Below are positions 37,441 to 49,400 of a stretch of 64,000 nt of DNA, in pieces; position 1 is the stretch's first letter, and the number at the start of each line of letters is the position of its first letter. This DNA is from Azolla caroliniana (taxonomy: Eukaryota; Polypodiophyta): positions 17,298,001-17,362,000 of the forward strand of contig JBHGNT010000009.1 of the NCBI GenBank assembly GCA_043228905.1, given 5' to 3'. The notes under the pieces were generated by a model that saw only the letters and a program-made list of their open reading frames with translations, was not told the DNA's origin and did no database searches. A program made the position numbers and the translations under genes.

Positions 37441-37451
37441 TGAGGGGGAGT

Positions 37452-37985
37452 ACAACAACCAACACGGAAGTAGCCGATCAGTTGATTGAAGCCGACCAAG
37501 CGAGTCGAAGTACGATGGCAACAGTCGAGCCGAACAAGGAACATGAAGCCGAACAATTAAGTTTGAGGATGACGATAGCCGAAAGCCGATTCTTTCAAAT
37601 CGAAGTACTCTGAAGATTGAACTGAAACAACTTTTCAACAAATGGAAGTTGTGTTCGAAGGGGCTTGCTTGTGCCCTAAGCTCTTGTCTCACATCTTATT
37701 TGACAAACAACTAGATGAGATGGGCTCTAGCATGTATTGATGTACTATGTGGTTTCCTCATTTGACAAAGAACATAATTTTATAGTTAGGTGCAACATAT
37801 GTAGTATAATGTGTGAAGTGTGATCATGCACTCTTTCCCATGTCATGATACATCGGAGCTACAAAAAGGCCTCATCCGTAGAGGAATCTACTAATGCATC
37901 ATGAAGCAAGTGTATTGTGTCCCATCTTTCAAACAATTTTTTCCATATATTGTATCCAATCAAAAACACAAAAAACTTCTTTTAT
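37452..37985. other. Interval after copia copy C
   Basis: A frame continues open from the copia C terminus to 37613, but its sequence is not recognised. The rest has no gene. The 3' LTR of copy C would be expected here and was not found. Confidence 0.4.
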
Positions 37986-38659
37986 GTGTCTTTTTTATGT
38001 TTTTGCATACTTTTGATAAGATTCTAGGAAGTCGATGTGAGGGAGGTCTTTGAACCTTAAGCATGTATTCAACAACCCTTGGCCATGATCTCAATGGTTA
38101 GTGATACCTCCTCAAGAAGTAAGAGGGTGGGGTGTATGACATTTGTTTCTTGACTTGGTGAAACTTTGTCAGAAAAATCTTTTGGACATTTGGAAACTCT
38201 CTCCAACTGGAATCATGGATGTTGCGTCCACCCCAAAGAGGACCATCGGTATCATCCAAGTGTCGAAAAGGTATTTCTTGAGGACCCAACACTTAATTTC
38301 TCCATTATAGTATGTGTTCTCAAATGCATAACATACACTCTTTCTTGCCTCTAAGTAGCAGGTAGCACATTCATTCCATCTAGGATTTGAAGGAACTTAA
38401 AGCGAAGGTTTTTAAACCTTTCCACTATTTGAAGTGGCTCACTATTGTGCATAATGCATGGTTTATATTTTTTTGGTTCTTCATGAACATAATCTTTGTT
38501 TTAGAGCTATTGAAACTTAACTTAGTATGATGCAAAATTCTTCCAATGTCCTCGTAAACTTTTATGTATCTCCTAAATTATTTGCAAAAAGCGCCACATC
38601 ATTTGCATACAACAAAAGCACGATGATGACATTCCCAATGAAAACTTGGCAACCATTGT

Positions 38660-39800
38660 TCTAATTCCTTAATTCATAGATCAAATAAAGTTGTGAGAGT
38701 GGGCATCCTTGCTTAACACCTATAGTGCTACTAAAAAAATCTAAGAAAGATTTCATTGCCCATATGCACACAACATATAACCTTCTCGTAGATTTGGGAA
38801 ATTGCAAACATATACTCACTTGGCACCCCACGTTCTTCCATTCGCCTCCAAAGATGCTCACTATGTAGCATATCAAATATATTTCCTCGTAGACGAAATA
38901 GAGTTGTGCATCCTTGCTTAACACAAATAGTGCTATTGAAAAAAAGTTGAGATTTCATCGCACAGAACATGTAACTTTCTCGTAGATCCAAGAAATTGCA
39001 AGCATTTTTTCACCAGGTATCCCTAGTTCTTCTATTTGCCTCCAAAGATGCTCACGAAGTAGCCAATCAAATGGATTTCTTCATAGACCAAATAGAATTG
39101 TGAGAGTGAACATATGCGCTTAACACCAATCTTGTCATTGAAAAAAGGGAAAAGTACCAGGATACCCCTGGAAGTTCGTCTATTTATCGGAATGCCCCTG
39201 GAAGTTCCAAATTTACCAAACTACCCCTATGTCCAAAAAAGTACACTTTATAAAGTAATTATACACTCAAATCTACAAGCCCTATTTACCAAAGATGGAA
39301 GAAATGGACCTGAACTAGCCCTATTTACCAAAGATTTGAGTGTATAATTACTTTATAAAGTGTAATTTTCTGGACATAGGGGTAGTCTAGTAAATTTGGA
39401 ACTTCCAGGGGCATTCTGGTAAATAGACAAACTTCCAGGGGTATCCTGGTACTTTTCCCTTGAAAAAATCAGAGATTTCATTGCCCCTACACACACAACA
39501 TGCAACTTTCTCATAGTTTTGGGAAATTGCAACCATTTATTCGTGACTAGGTATCCCGAGTTCTTTCAATCGCCCCCAAAGATGCTCACTAGGTAGCATA
39601 TCAAATAGTTCTTCATAGACCAAATAGAGTTGTGAGAGTGGAATAGTGCAATCGAAAAAGTATGAGATTTCATCACCTACGCACACAACATGTAACCTTC
39701 TTATAAATTTAGGAAATTGTAAACATATATTCAATTGGCACCCTGAGTTCTTCCATTCACCTCCAAAGATACTCACAAGGTAGCATATCAAATACGTTTT
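38660..39800 (-). repeat. Four tandem copies of a ~200-bp RT palm segment
   Basis: On the plus strand the landmark CCAAAGAT(G/A)CTCAC lies at 38848, 39042, 39576 and 39763. After removing the MITE with its target duplication (322 bp) the spacings are 194, 212 and 187 bp. Each unit carries the reverse complement of coding sequence for an FDML..EHLW to GVKQGCPLS-type stretch. Units are diverged from one another. Confidence 0.8.
39147..39459 (+). mobile_element. MULE-type foldback MITE, copy 2 (intact, 313 bp)
   Basis: It starts GGGAAAAGTACCAGGATACC and ends with its exact reverse complement, flanked by the exact 9-bp duplication TTGAAAAAA (39138-39146, 39460-39468). The two arms (~140 bp each) are nearly perfect inverted repeats around a short loop. 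It is inserted in the third palm-segment unit of the RTE-like LINE. Confidence 0.93.
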
Positions 39801-40644
39801 TGAAGTTCATCATGCAACAATATGAAACCTCACCTCTCAAGCGACTTTCTTCCATTAATTGTTGAAGGGTGACAAGGTGATCAATGATGTTATGGTGTTT
39901 TTAAAAGCCAACTTGTTCATTAACTCTTTTACCATTTATTTGGCCTATGCACTTACCTCTAATTCCATTATACACCCAAATAGTTTTGCCATTAGTGAGC
40001 TAACCTCATGATGGTTCAATAATTGTTTACATTATTGAACTCTCCATCTTTATGTAAGTGTTTGATCCAATTTGTAGTCCATTAGAAGGGCATGTCATGT
40101 TGCAATGCATGATTAAACATATCACTTATCCATGCATGTGCTTCCTTTCTAGTCCATTTGCGCATTTCTACCTAAGTTTATATGTTGAAGATCTCTTGCC
40201 TTAAGAGAACCCAATTTCTTAAGCCCTATGCATACATCTTCAATTGTAAAAGAAGGGAGACATATGTGAAAGATAACATCACCATATAAATTTTTCCAAT
40301 GCATATACATGTCCTTAAGAATTAAGTCACTATAACTCTCAACACCTTTTCCCTTTAGAATCTCCCAAAATTTAGCACATGAACTTAGAGAGAGAGTAGA
40401 TTGTACATAGTACACAATGACAATAGTACTCACCCTTATGTATAAGATATTACAATTAATATTCCACAAACCTAACTCAACCACTTGATCGACTACATCT
40501 TTCATCATACATTTAGGTTGGAATTCACACTAGTTTTTTAACTTAATGTCCTATATACAAAACATTGACTTGCAACCGCACTCAATTACCATGTTCTTGT
40601 TATTTCCTTAGGAGAACCCAAAGTGTCGTGTCCTTGTAAGTTTT

Positions 40645-41476
40645 TTTTTTTTCCCCAAAAATCTCCTTCCATTAGTTATAAAATTTTACAAATGAGACGA
40701 TTATGTACAAATCCCTGAAGGGACGCGATAGTTCCATCTTATGTGGATGCCCACTGACTCAAGAAAGGGAGAGGACGACCATTGTTGGATGAAGGTTATT
40801 CGTTGTCTTTCAACTCCCTTGGAGCCGCCCTTGAGGCCATCATATTGGCTCTTCAGAGTGGCTACAATTTCACTCCATATCTCTTGCAGTAACCTTGTTG
40901 GATGTGCGGTTTGGTTGGAGAAGACTCGCCTACATCGTTGTTTCCATAGAATCCAAAGAGTTATTGGGCTGACCAATTCCAACACCTCTTGAGATTTGTC
41001 ATTAAGAGGAGTGGAGTGGACATTGCCGCTGGAGGAGAAAAAGACCTCTTGTGCTTTTATCACCAAAGTCATCCCCTCCTCCTAATGCTCGTATCTGCCG
41101 ATTGCGGCCTGCCATGATAGCCAACATATATTTCCCCACTTGATTGAGCCTTGCACTTGGCATAATTGCAACAAGTGGCCAACCCCTCGCCATATTCGAT
41201 GGGACGTTGGGCAGTCCCACAGAGTGTGTCATATTGATTCTATTGCATGTGGGCACTCTACACAATTAGGAGAGCTAAGGTTCCCACATTGCCATGCTCC
41301 CACCGGTAGGGACTTATGTATTAATAGCCATTGGAACGTGGTAATTCGCCTTGCGTGTTGTTGTTTCCAGATTGTTTGCCAAAACTTGGTGATTATTGTG
41401 GGAGGAACTTGAAATGTGTGCCAGACCTTTGCAGTAGCCGGCTCTTGGGCGGTTTGAGCAACTAGAATGTGGCGCA
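40645..41476 (-). mobile_element. 5'-truncated L1-like LINE with 15-bp target duplication
   Basis: Flanked by TGTCCTTGTAAGTTT at 40630-40644 and 41477-41491 (exact). The T run at 40645-40654 is the poly-A tail on the minus strand. Minus-strand coding is the extreme C terminus of plant L1 ORF2 (zf-RVT region): a WKQQHARRITTFQWLLIHKS stretch, then CVEC and a His/Cys pattern, then TLWILWKQRCRRVFS (~40960). Frames are broken. This is a textbook product of target-primed reverse transcription. Confidence 0.92.
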
Positions 41477-41491
41477 TGTCCTTGTAAGTTT

Positions 41492-44400
41492 ACTAAAATG
41501 CCATAAATAATATGAAAATGCATTTCTTGATTAGCTTCCTTACCTTATAGCTCATTGCAACCCCAACAATACATGGTTGTAAATGTATGTCAAATGAGAC
41601 ATGAAGTCGGCAACAAACATCTTATTTGTTTTTAGAATCATGTTTAGCTTTAACCCTTGCTCTATCTTGCACACATACTTGAATTATAATATGTGACTAA
41701 TCCAACAACCAATAATGTTATTGCTTCCACCGACTCACATGAACATAATAAGCAAATGAGATGTAAAGGTGATGGTATTATAGGTTGTATACTTTGACTT
41801 CATTTACTGAGTACGTATTTGCAAGAGGTAAGTACATCACAGAGAATCACGTTGTGCACTCAATGCAATTATATTTATTATAATTTATGGTTTCTCTTTG
41901 TGCCCAAAAATACTTAATTAAAGGACATGCTTCCATGCAAGGAGTTTCTTTGTTCCTAAAAGCATGATTTGTTGGGGTTATTATGGATGTTCAATGTCGA
42001 TCAAAGATGTTGCAAATCAACTTTTTTAGACAGACATGTTATTTGGAAGGATCTATGTCTAACTCAACATAATGTGTTCTAAATGCAATTATTAATATAA
42101 CCATTGTTGCTAGAACATCATTGTCCTATCAAGATATCAACGTTCCACATATGAATAAAAATTGGATCACATATATGTATGTAATAATCACATCGAGAAA
42201 AGAGAGGAGTTGAATTTTGTCAATTACGTGAAATAACTTTCATGTCGAGTGGGTGTTGAGATTGAGGAAAGATAACACAAATCCTAATTGCATCTAAGAA
42301 CCCCTATAGATTAATTTATTTGTCATAAAACAAATAAGTGCAATGTAAATTTAGCACTATGAATTCATCTCCATAAGAACAGGATAAGTAAGTGATAAAT
42401 TGTATACATGTTGATAAATCACAGTCACCGTGACATTTGATACATGGGCTTATGACCCTTTTTTTGAAAGACTTCATTTATAGTGCCAAAAAGGGGGGAT
42501 AAAATCCATCGATTTGCTCTTTGGCGGAAGGAAACATCAAATTATTATACAATCGTAGATGTGCATCAAAGTTTATTTTTATTTCTTTTGTCGATGCACG
42601 AACATCGAATTGACCTAAAATGTGGATGCTTCGTAATGCACAAATTATGATGAGGTCATGACTTGGGTTGTCGCAATGAGTATTAAGATAGTACAATGAG
42701 ATATTATTTTTCACATGTTACAATCAACTATGTGTGATAATAACGTATAGTCAAACAAAGTCCATATCAAGATATCATTGTCTCATGTAATGGTGTGACT
42801 AGCATCAGGAATAACATTCACCATTATAAGTAAACCTTAGAATGTTAAGACTTGCAAAATAGTGTGAAAGCATTATCATAACCTAACATGATGTATGTGT
42901 TCTATTATTAAAATAGTAAGTACTAATGTGAAGATGCCGCAATACAATGAACTTCAACATCACTTTCCATCTTACTTGTTCTCCTATCTCTTCAGTTTAC
43001 TTGACTAGTTGTAAACCCTATGATACAGAAAGGAAAGTCTAAAATATCTTGTTCGATAAATTATCCAACAACTTTATGGCATTACTCTTCAAAACAACAA
43101 AGCATGTGGCAATGCTTATTCAAATGTTCCAAAAAACAAAAAGCTTGCTTAAAAAATAGTCATAATTTGTGGAGGTGTGTATGGAGATGATTTATCATAT
43201 TTAACTATCACACAATGCATGAAACCATCGAAGTGCAAACTGCAAAATGAGAGTGACGGAGAATGTGGATCCACGTTTCCTATAAACAATCAATATCTTG
43301 TGACAATGTTCAATATCAAATTATCATGTCACCCTAATTACTTTTGCAACAGTATTGTTTCAGATCAACTCGTTCCTATTTTCCGTATTTTCTCAAAGGT
43401 TATATTTATATGTACCTACATTAACTTTTGCATTAAAGAGCGCTCTTGCATCATTTTCAATTTGTACATGACTATACATCTCAAGAAGTCATTATCATAA
43501 AGAAGAAATGAGTATGCCCTGTTTTTAGAATCCCCTTTTTGTCTTGCCATTAACTTGCAATGCTTACTTTATGGTCTTTATAATATTGATACATATTGCA
43601 AACATCTATCTCTATAAAAAAGAGTGGACGATCGTAAAAGTATGGAAAGAAGCCATTGATCTTATTTTATTGTGATAGTCTTTAGAGTTCCATTAGCTTA
43701 AGTATTTTCGAATTTTAAATGAACTTCATAAACATTGCATTGTCGAAATTGATTGTTTGCAATGTTATACAAGAACTATTGATGTGTCTTATACACATAT
43801 ATTTGTTCTATTCATGAATAGTCATCTTTTACACAATTGGAATGCTCATGCAATTTATAGCGTACGGTTGAAAAACATTGTTCTCAACATTGTGCAAGAA
43901 TTATTGATGTGTCTTATACATGTACCTTTGTTTTAGTCATGAATAATGATGTTCTACATCATTGGAATGCCCATGTAATTTAAGTTAAGATGAGACGAAC
44001 TATGGAATCTTATCTAAGTTTATGTGTGTAAGAAAAATGAAGTATAGATGTGAAAAATCAAAAGAACCAAAATAATCCTAAGTCTATTGAAGTGCATAAC
44101 CCATGTTCATAACTAGTGCTACTACTTAATGATTATGTGTCCATAGTGCTAGTCGATAACATATGATATGATACAAATTGAACTATTGATATGTTTTCAC
44201 CACTTTTTCCTCAATGAAACCCAACCATGTAGATGTTCATATATTGATTTTATATATGACTAATGGTTTTATAAACATGATTCAATTGTTCCCACGCATT
44301 CTAAAACTTATATTAAATGATAAATGACTCAAACTTCTATAGCCATATGGGGTACAATGTGTCCTAAATAAACCTACAAAAGTGCATCAATGTACTAAAT

Positions 44401-45782
44401 AAATTCATTTCTTTAGTGTCAGGAAATAACATAGTGCGCAATGCAAAGTCTTGTGGATAATGTCATTGGATTTCTTTCTAATCATAACTTTTATTACAAG
44501 TGGGAGTTTTATCATGCTACTAGGGTGAAACCTTGCAAAAGAATGTTAACATGCATAAAATGAGAAAATTGAAAAGCTAGTGTTTAAAGGAACTCAAAGA
44601 GCATCTTAAAGTTGTCCAATGGAAGGTAATATGTAGCAAGGGAACAATCATGTAGAGTTTGCATGACTTTGTTAAAGAATATGGTCTCATTAAGATTGGT
44701 TTTGATTAGAGGAAGCACTATGTTATTATTTCGCACCAATCACTCCAACACCCAATAGACAATGCCATGAAAATACTATCTTCTTAGTTTATTAACATTT
44801 TATCTTCTATAACAAACAAATTGTTGATAAATAAAAATTGTTTCTCTTTTGGAACAAACAAGCCATTGATAAGAATGCAATTACATATTGCAAAAATAGA
44901 GGCTTATAACATGTGGTTACGGCTATGTACACATAAAATATTTAGGAAGACATACAAATCTATAACCATAGTACTAACACTTTATCCCCTAGTTATGTTG
45001 ATTGTTATAAATCTCATTTTAAGCCGGAGATAAGGTATCCATAAAAGGATGGTATCAGTGTACAAACTATTTTGTAAAAGTTGACAAGGACAAAACCTGT
45101 ATAAATATCTTGAACATGTGTCTTCTTTCAAAATTTGACAATTCAAATGGAAGAATGTAATTTTACTATGGCCTACCTTAAATATAAAATCTTCATAAAG
45201 CTATGATCCACAAGTTGGTGTAGTGGAAGAAATGTTACATGTGTCTACCACCAACTCTCTCTTCTTTTTTCGTAAAATGTAATTATATTAATTACAGTGT
45301 CGTACAAAAGTCACAAACCAACCGTTTGTCTAAAAGAGAAGCCAAAGAGATCGTTGCATGAGAAGGAGCCAAATCATCATTGGTAATAAAACCTGCATAT
45401 TCCATGGTGTTGAAGGCCTAATAAAGGAGACCTCTAAAGTGGCTGATATGACTATGTACTCCATAATGAGAATAGAATAAGAATGCAAATTGCACAATCA
45501 ATTATGCTAACCTCCCCCAAAAATGTAGGAAGTGCAAGATAACCATCACATGTTACACAAAGCCTACTATAGTATATGGGTTTGCCAAAAACCCGACCAC
45601 ATGGATGCATGATGCCACACCCTAGATAGTAGAGACCGTATGCAACGTGCCATTTGGCAAGATAAAAGCCAATGGAAAACATATCTTGTATTGTAGTACC
45701 AAAGAAGTAGAAGGCAATAACAAGAATAAACTCATCCACCAAGTTATGCTAGATAAATACTTTGAATTTGAAAGGATGTTAT
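41492..45782. other. Long gene-free interval
   Basis: About 4.3 kb of A/T-rich DNA with no recognised gene or element on either strand. A ~125-bp duplication lies at about 43765-43890 and 43890-44010 (both contain TATTGATGTGTCTTATACA). Open frames of 70-107 codons have no family motif. The last part (45452-45782) has a 96-codon minus-strand frame that I do not recognise; it is the left flank of copia copy B. Confidence 0.4.
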
Positions 45783-46416
45783 TGTTAGGAAACAGGTCCC
45801 TCCGGATGGGAAGGGAGAAGAACAGTGCAGACCCGGTGAGAACCGGATGAGGAGTACCCGGCTTCGGAGAGCCGGATGGTGCAGACCCGGTGAGAACCGG
45901 ATGAGGAGTACCCGGCTACGGAGAGCCGGATGGTGCAGACCCGGTGAGGAGTGCTCACCGGATGAAGAGACATATTCGTAAATATGTTTCTGAGAGTCCA
46001 TCGAGGCTATATTTGTAAATAGCCGAAAAGTCATATTAGTATAAATATGACCTAGGGCAAACTTATTGGTGTGATGTAGAGTTGTTGTCATTCTTGTTGG
46101 TGTAAGGAGAGAGAGAGCGCGTAACTGTGTACAGAGAGAGAAAGAGGTCGTTGCCTCTGTTGTAACCGCCGCCTGTGGCGAAGATCGTGAACACGAGGTC
46201 GTTGCCTTCGTGAACTCACTGTTGTACATTCTAACATAGTGATAGTTTGTAGCTTGTGGGCTGCCGTGGTTTTTCCCTTAGTTTGGGTTTTCCACGTAAA
46301 CATCCTGTGTACTCTTCTCTTCTTCGTGTCGTACATTCTTTCACCGTTTTTTCTGTGTATGATTCTAAGCTCGATTGTGGCCGAGCGTTGCGCGAAGGGA
46401 GCGTGAGTTCCTGTCA
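45783..46416 (+). repeat. 5' LTR of copia copy B (634 bp, two 54-bp units)
   Basis: TGTTAGG...CCTGTCA. U3 carries two copies of a 54-bp CCGG-rich unit followed by a partial one. The TATAAATA box (46040-46047) sits in the inverted repeat GTCATATT-AGTATA-AATATGAC. Confidence 0.95.
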
Positions 46417-46418
46417 AG

Positions 46419-46430
46419 TGGTATCAGAGC
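46419..46430 (+). other. Primer binding site of copia copy B
   Basis: TGGTATCAGAGC, two bases after the 5' LTR, matching the initiator tRNA-Met 3' end. Confidence 0.93.
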
Positions 46431-46445
46431 GAAACGACACAGAAA

Positions 46446-49400
46446 ATGGACGACTCGTTGGGAGGCATGTTCAAGCTCACCATCTCCAACTATTCGGTGT
46501 GGAAGTCGAAGATGAGGGACATGCTCGTGGTTAAAGATCTTTGGTTGCCGGTTCAGTTTGGGGACAAGAGATCGGACAAAATCGATGCCACGATATGGGA
46601 GGTGATGCACATGAAGACAACGGCTTACATACGGTGCTTCATCGACATGAGTCTATACAACAACTTCAATGAAGAGAGCAAGGCTCATGAGCTCTAGGAG
46701 AAGATCGACATTATGTTTCAGAACAAAAATGTTGTTAATCAGGTTTCGGTATTCCGGAAGCTAGTAAGACTCCGGTACCAAGATGGCTCCAGCATGGCGG
46801 AGCACATGAATGCCTTCCAAGGGCTGATCCACCAGACAACATCATTGGAAGTACCTCTCGCCGATGAGGTACTAGCGCTACTCCAGCTCGGTTCCCTCCC
46901 GGATAGCTAGGAGACGTTGGTTGTCACTTTGGGCAACGCCGAGCCGGAAGGGAAACGGTTATCCCTAGCAAGAGTGAAGTCAAGCTTGCTAGATGAGGAG
47001 GCGCGTTAGAAAGATAAGGATACGAGCTCCGACTCCAAAGCGCTCCTTACCGAATCAGAACGCGGAAGACAAAGGAACCGTAGCCCCCAGAACTGGGAAA
47101 AGTCGGGGACACGGTCAAAGTCAAGGGGGAGGCCTACTTGCTTCTATTGCGGCAAGCCGGGACACTTCCAGAAGAACTGTCGGCATTTCCGTAAAGACAA
47201 GGAAACCGACGGCACCGATTCGAAGCGGACACCAGACCGGAACGGTAAAGACCGTAGGGGACCGGACCGGAAGGGAACGACGTCAATCGCGGCAAGTGAA
47301 GAAGAGTTGATGCTCATCACCGAGGAGAGTGAGATAAACCTTGCCGGTGACGAGATGACCTGGGTGGTCGAATCCGGAGCGTTGTTCCATCTTACCCCGG
47401 ACCGGAAATGCTTCTCATCCTACTCAGCCGGTGATCATGGCTGTGTCCGGATGGGGAATGAAGGTACATGCCGAATTGTCGGCATAGGAGACGTGTGGCT
47501 GACAACACCAACCGGATGCAAGATGCTGCTGAAGGATGTTCGACACGTTCCGGAGGTTCGTCTGAACCTGATATCAGCCGGTCGGCTAGATGATGAAGGC
47601 TACACGGGTAGCATCCGGAACGGTGTTATGAAGTTCAGCAAGGGGAGCTTGATTGTGGCTCGGGCCCGGAAGGTCAACACACTGTACCTGATGAATGCCC
47701 GGTTATGTCCGGAGGAAGTGAACGTGGCATCCGACACTACCGGTGAGCTGTGGCACAAGAGGTTGTGTCACATGAGCGAGAAGGGGATGAAGAGGCTTGC
47801 AGAAGACAACCTCATTCCAGTGAAGAACGTGCACTTGGAGAAGTGCACTGATTGTCTGGCTGGTAAGCAAAACCGGACCTCCTTCCGACCAAGGCCACCG
47901 ATGAGACGTAATGCACCACTGGAGTTGGTGCATACTGATGTGTGTCAAGTGGACACGAAGTCACATGCAGGATCATAGTACTTCGTGACGTTCATAGATG
48001 ACCACAGCCGGAAGCTGTGGGCCACACCGTTGAAGACGAAGGATCAGGTGTTATCCGTCTTCAAAGAGCTCCACGCGAGAGTGGAAAGAGAAACCGGCCG
48101 GAAGTTGAAGGCGGTTCGAGCAGATAACGGAGGTGAATACCGGGGGCAGTTCGAGGAGTACTGTCGCTCGAAGGGAATCCGGCTCGAATTTACCGTGCCG
48201 AAGACGCCGAAACTAAACGGGCTAGCCGAGAGGATGAACCGGACCATAATGGAGAGGGTCCGGAGTATGCTAGCGCATGCAAAACTACCCAAGAAGTTTT
48301 GGGTTGAGGCACTGTCGACGGCGACATATGTGATAAACAGATCACCCTCAGTACCCTTGGACGGAGACACGCCACAGAGAGTATGGACCGGTAAGGAAGT
48401 GTCCTACTGGCATCTGAAGGTATTCGGGTGTCTCGCGTACGTGCATGTAGCTAAGGACCGGAGAGGAAAGTTAGATCCAAAGACCCGACCATGCATATTC
48501 CTCGGTTACGGCGACGATAAGTTCAGCTACCGAGTGTGGGACCTGGTCGACAAGAAGGTATTCCGGAGTCGAGATATTATCTTCATGGAGGACAAGACGC
48601 TCGCCGACTGGGAGTCGGAGAAGAAGATAATGAACTCCGAGTCGACCGGTAAGGATCGATTCTACGATGAACATACCAAACCAACAAGAGTCCGGTTAGC
48701 ACTCGAGGAACCAGCCGGTTACAGTGAGGATACAGGACCGGCAGAAGAAGAAGTAGAGGAAGCCGAAACCGGAACCGACCAAGACCCCGAATGGGATTCG
48801 GATGAAGAGCAAATGGGGGAGCTGGTTACCGAAGCCCAAAGACGGAGATATCCTCTCAGAGAGAGAAGGGCCCCCCGGAGATTTCCAGATGCAGAGCATG
48901 TGCTGTTAACTGATGAGGGGGAGCCAGAAAGCTTTGAAGAAGCGAAGGATGACACCCACAGCCGAAAATGGCTAAGTGCCATGCAGGACGAGTTGGATTC
49001 CCTGCATGAGAACCATACGTACGAATTGGTGGAGTTGCCGAAAGGAAAGCGGGCACTCCGAAATAAGTGGGTCTACAAGTTGAAACTGGGAGATGCTGGC
49101 AACCCCCCGAGATACAAAGCCAGGATCGTGGTGAAAGGGTTCCAACAGAAGAAGGGCGTGGACTTCGACGAGATATTTGCCCCGGTAGTAAAGATGACCT
49201 CCATCCGGACGGTGCTGAGTATAGTGGCAAGCATGGACCTCAAGGTAGAGCAGCTGGACGTGAAGACAACATTCCTTCACGGCGACCTCGAAGAGGAGAT
49301 CTACATGCAGCAACTGGAAGGATTCATGGAGAAAGGGAAGGAGCACCTGGTATGCCGGTTGAAGAAGAGCCTGTACGGACTGAAGCAGGCTCCCCGGCAA

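Larger units (their letters stand above)
32620..37450 (+). mobile_element. Ty1/copia retrotransposon copy C, heavily decayed
   Basis: A short 5' LTR (32620-32778) and primer site are followed by gag, protease, integrase, RT and RNase H remnants in order. It ends near the purine tract GAGGGGGAGT (37442-37451). No second LTR matching the first was found downstream, so the 3' end is lost or replaced. Protein motifs place it in a different copia lineage from copies A and B. A foreign solo LTR splits gag at 33212-33618. Confidence 0.85.
37990..40629 (-). pseudogene. RTE-like LINE ORF2, decayed and internally rearranged
   Basis: On the minus strand, from ~40520: FTIEDVCIGLKKLGSLKARD (region before RT), then a piece reading like IIDHLVTLQQLMEESRLRG (~39890), NVFDMLPCEYLW- and EHLWRRMEERGVPSEYM-type palm sequence, TIGVKQGCPLSQLYL (~38700), LLLYANDVALFANNLGDT (~38610) and a C-terminal piece with FPNVQKIFLTKFHQVKKQ (~38160). 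The order matches RTE-type reverse transcriptases. The catalytic YADD is YAND here, and several stops and frameshifts are present. The palm segment is repeated four times (separate entry). No endonuclease domain was identified upstream. Confidence 0.8.

Noticed and set aside
37640-37990. 3' LTR of copia copy C
   Set aside because: Compared with the 5' LTR (32620-32778); neither the G-box palindrome nor the GT/AC hairpin nor the TTTACA end recurs.
45452-45742. A 96-codon hydrophobic minus-strand frame as a small membrane protein gene
   Set aside because: No family match recognised, no supporting motif or neighbour; open frames of this length are expected in this A/T-rich interval.
46695-46697. 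Programmed amber readthrough between gag segments of copia copy B
   Set aside because: Four TAGs scattered through gag and pol, two at probable Trp positions of conserved motifs, fit decay better than programmed recoding; kept only as an alternative.
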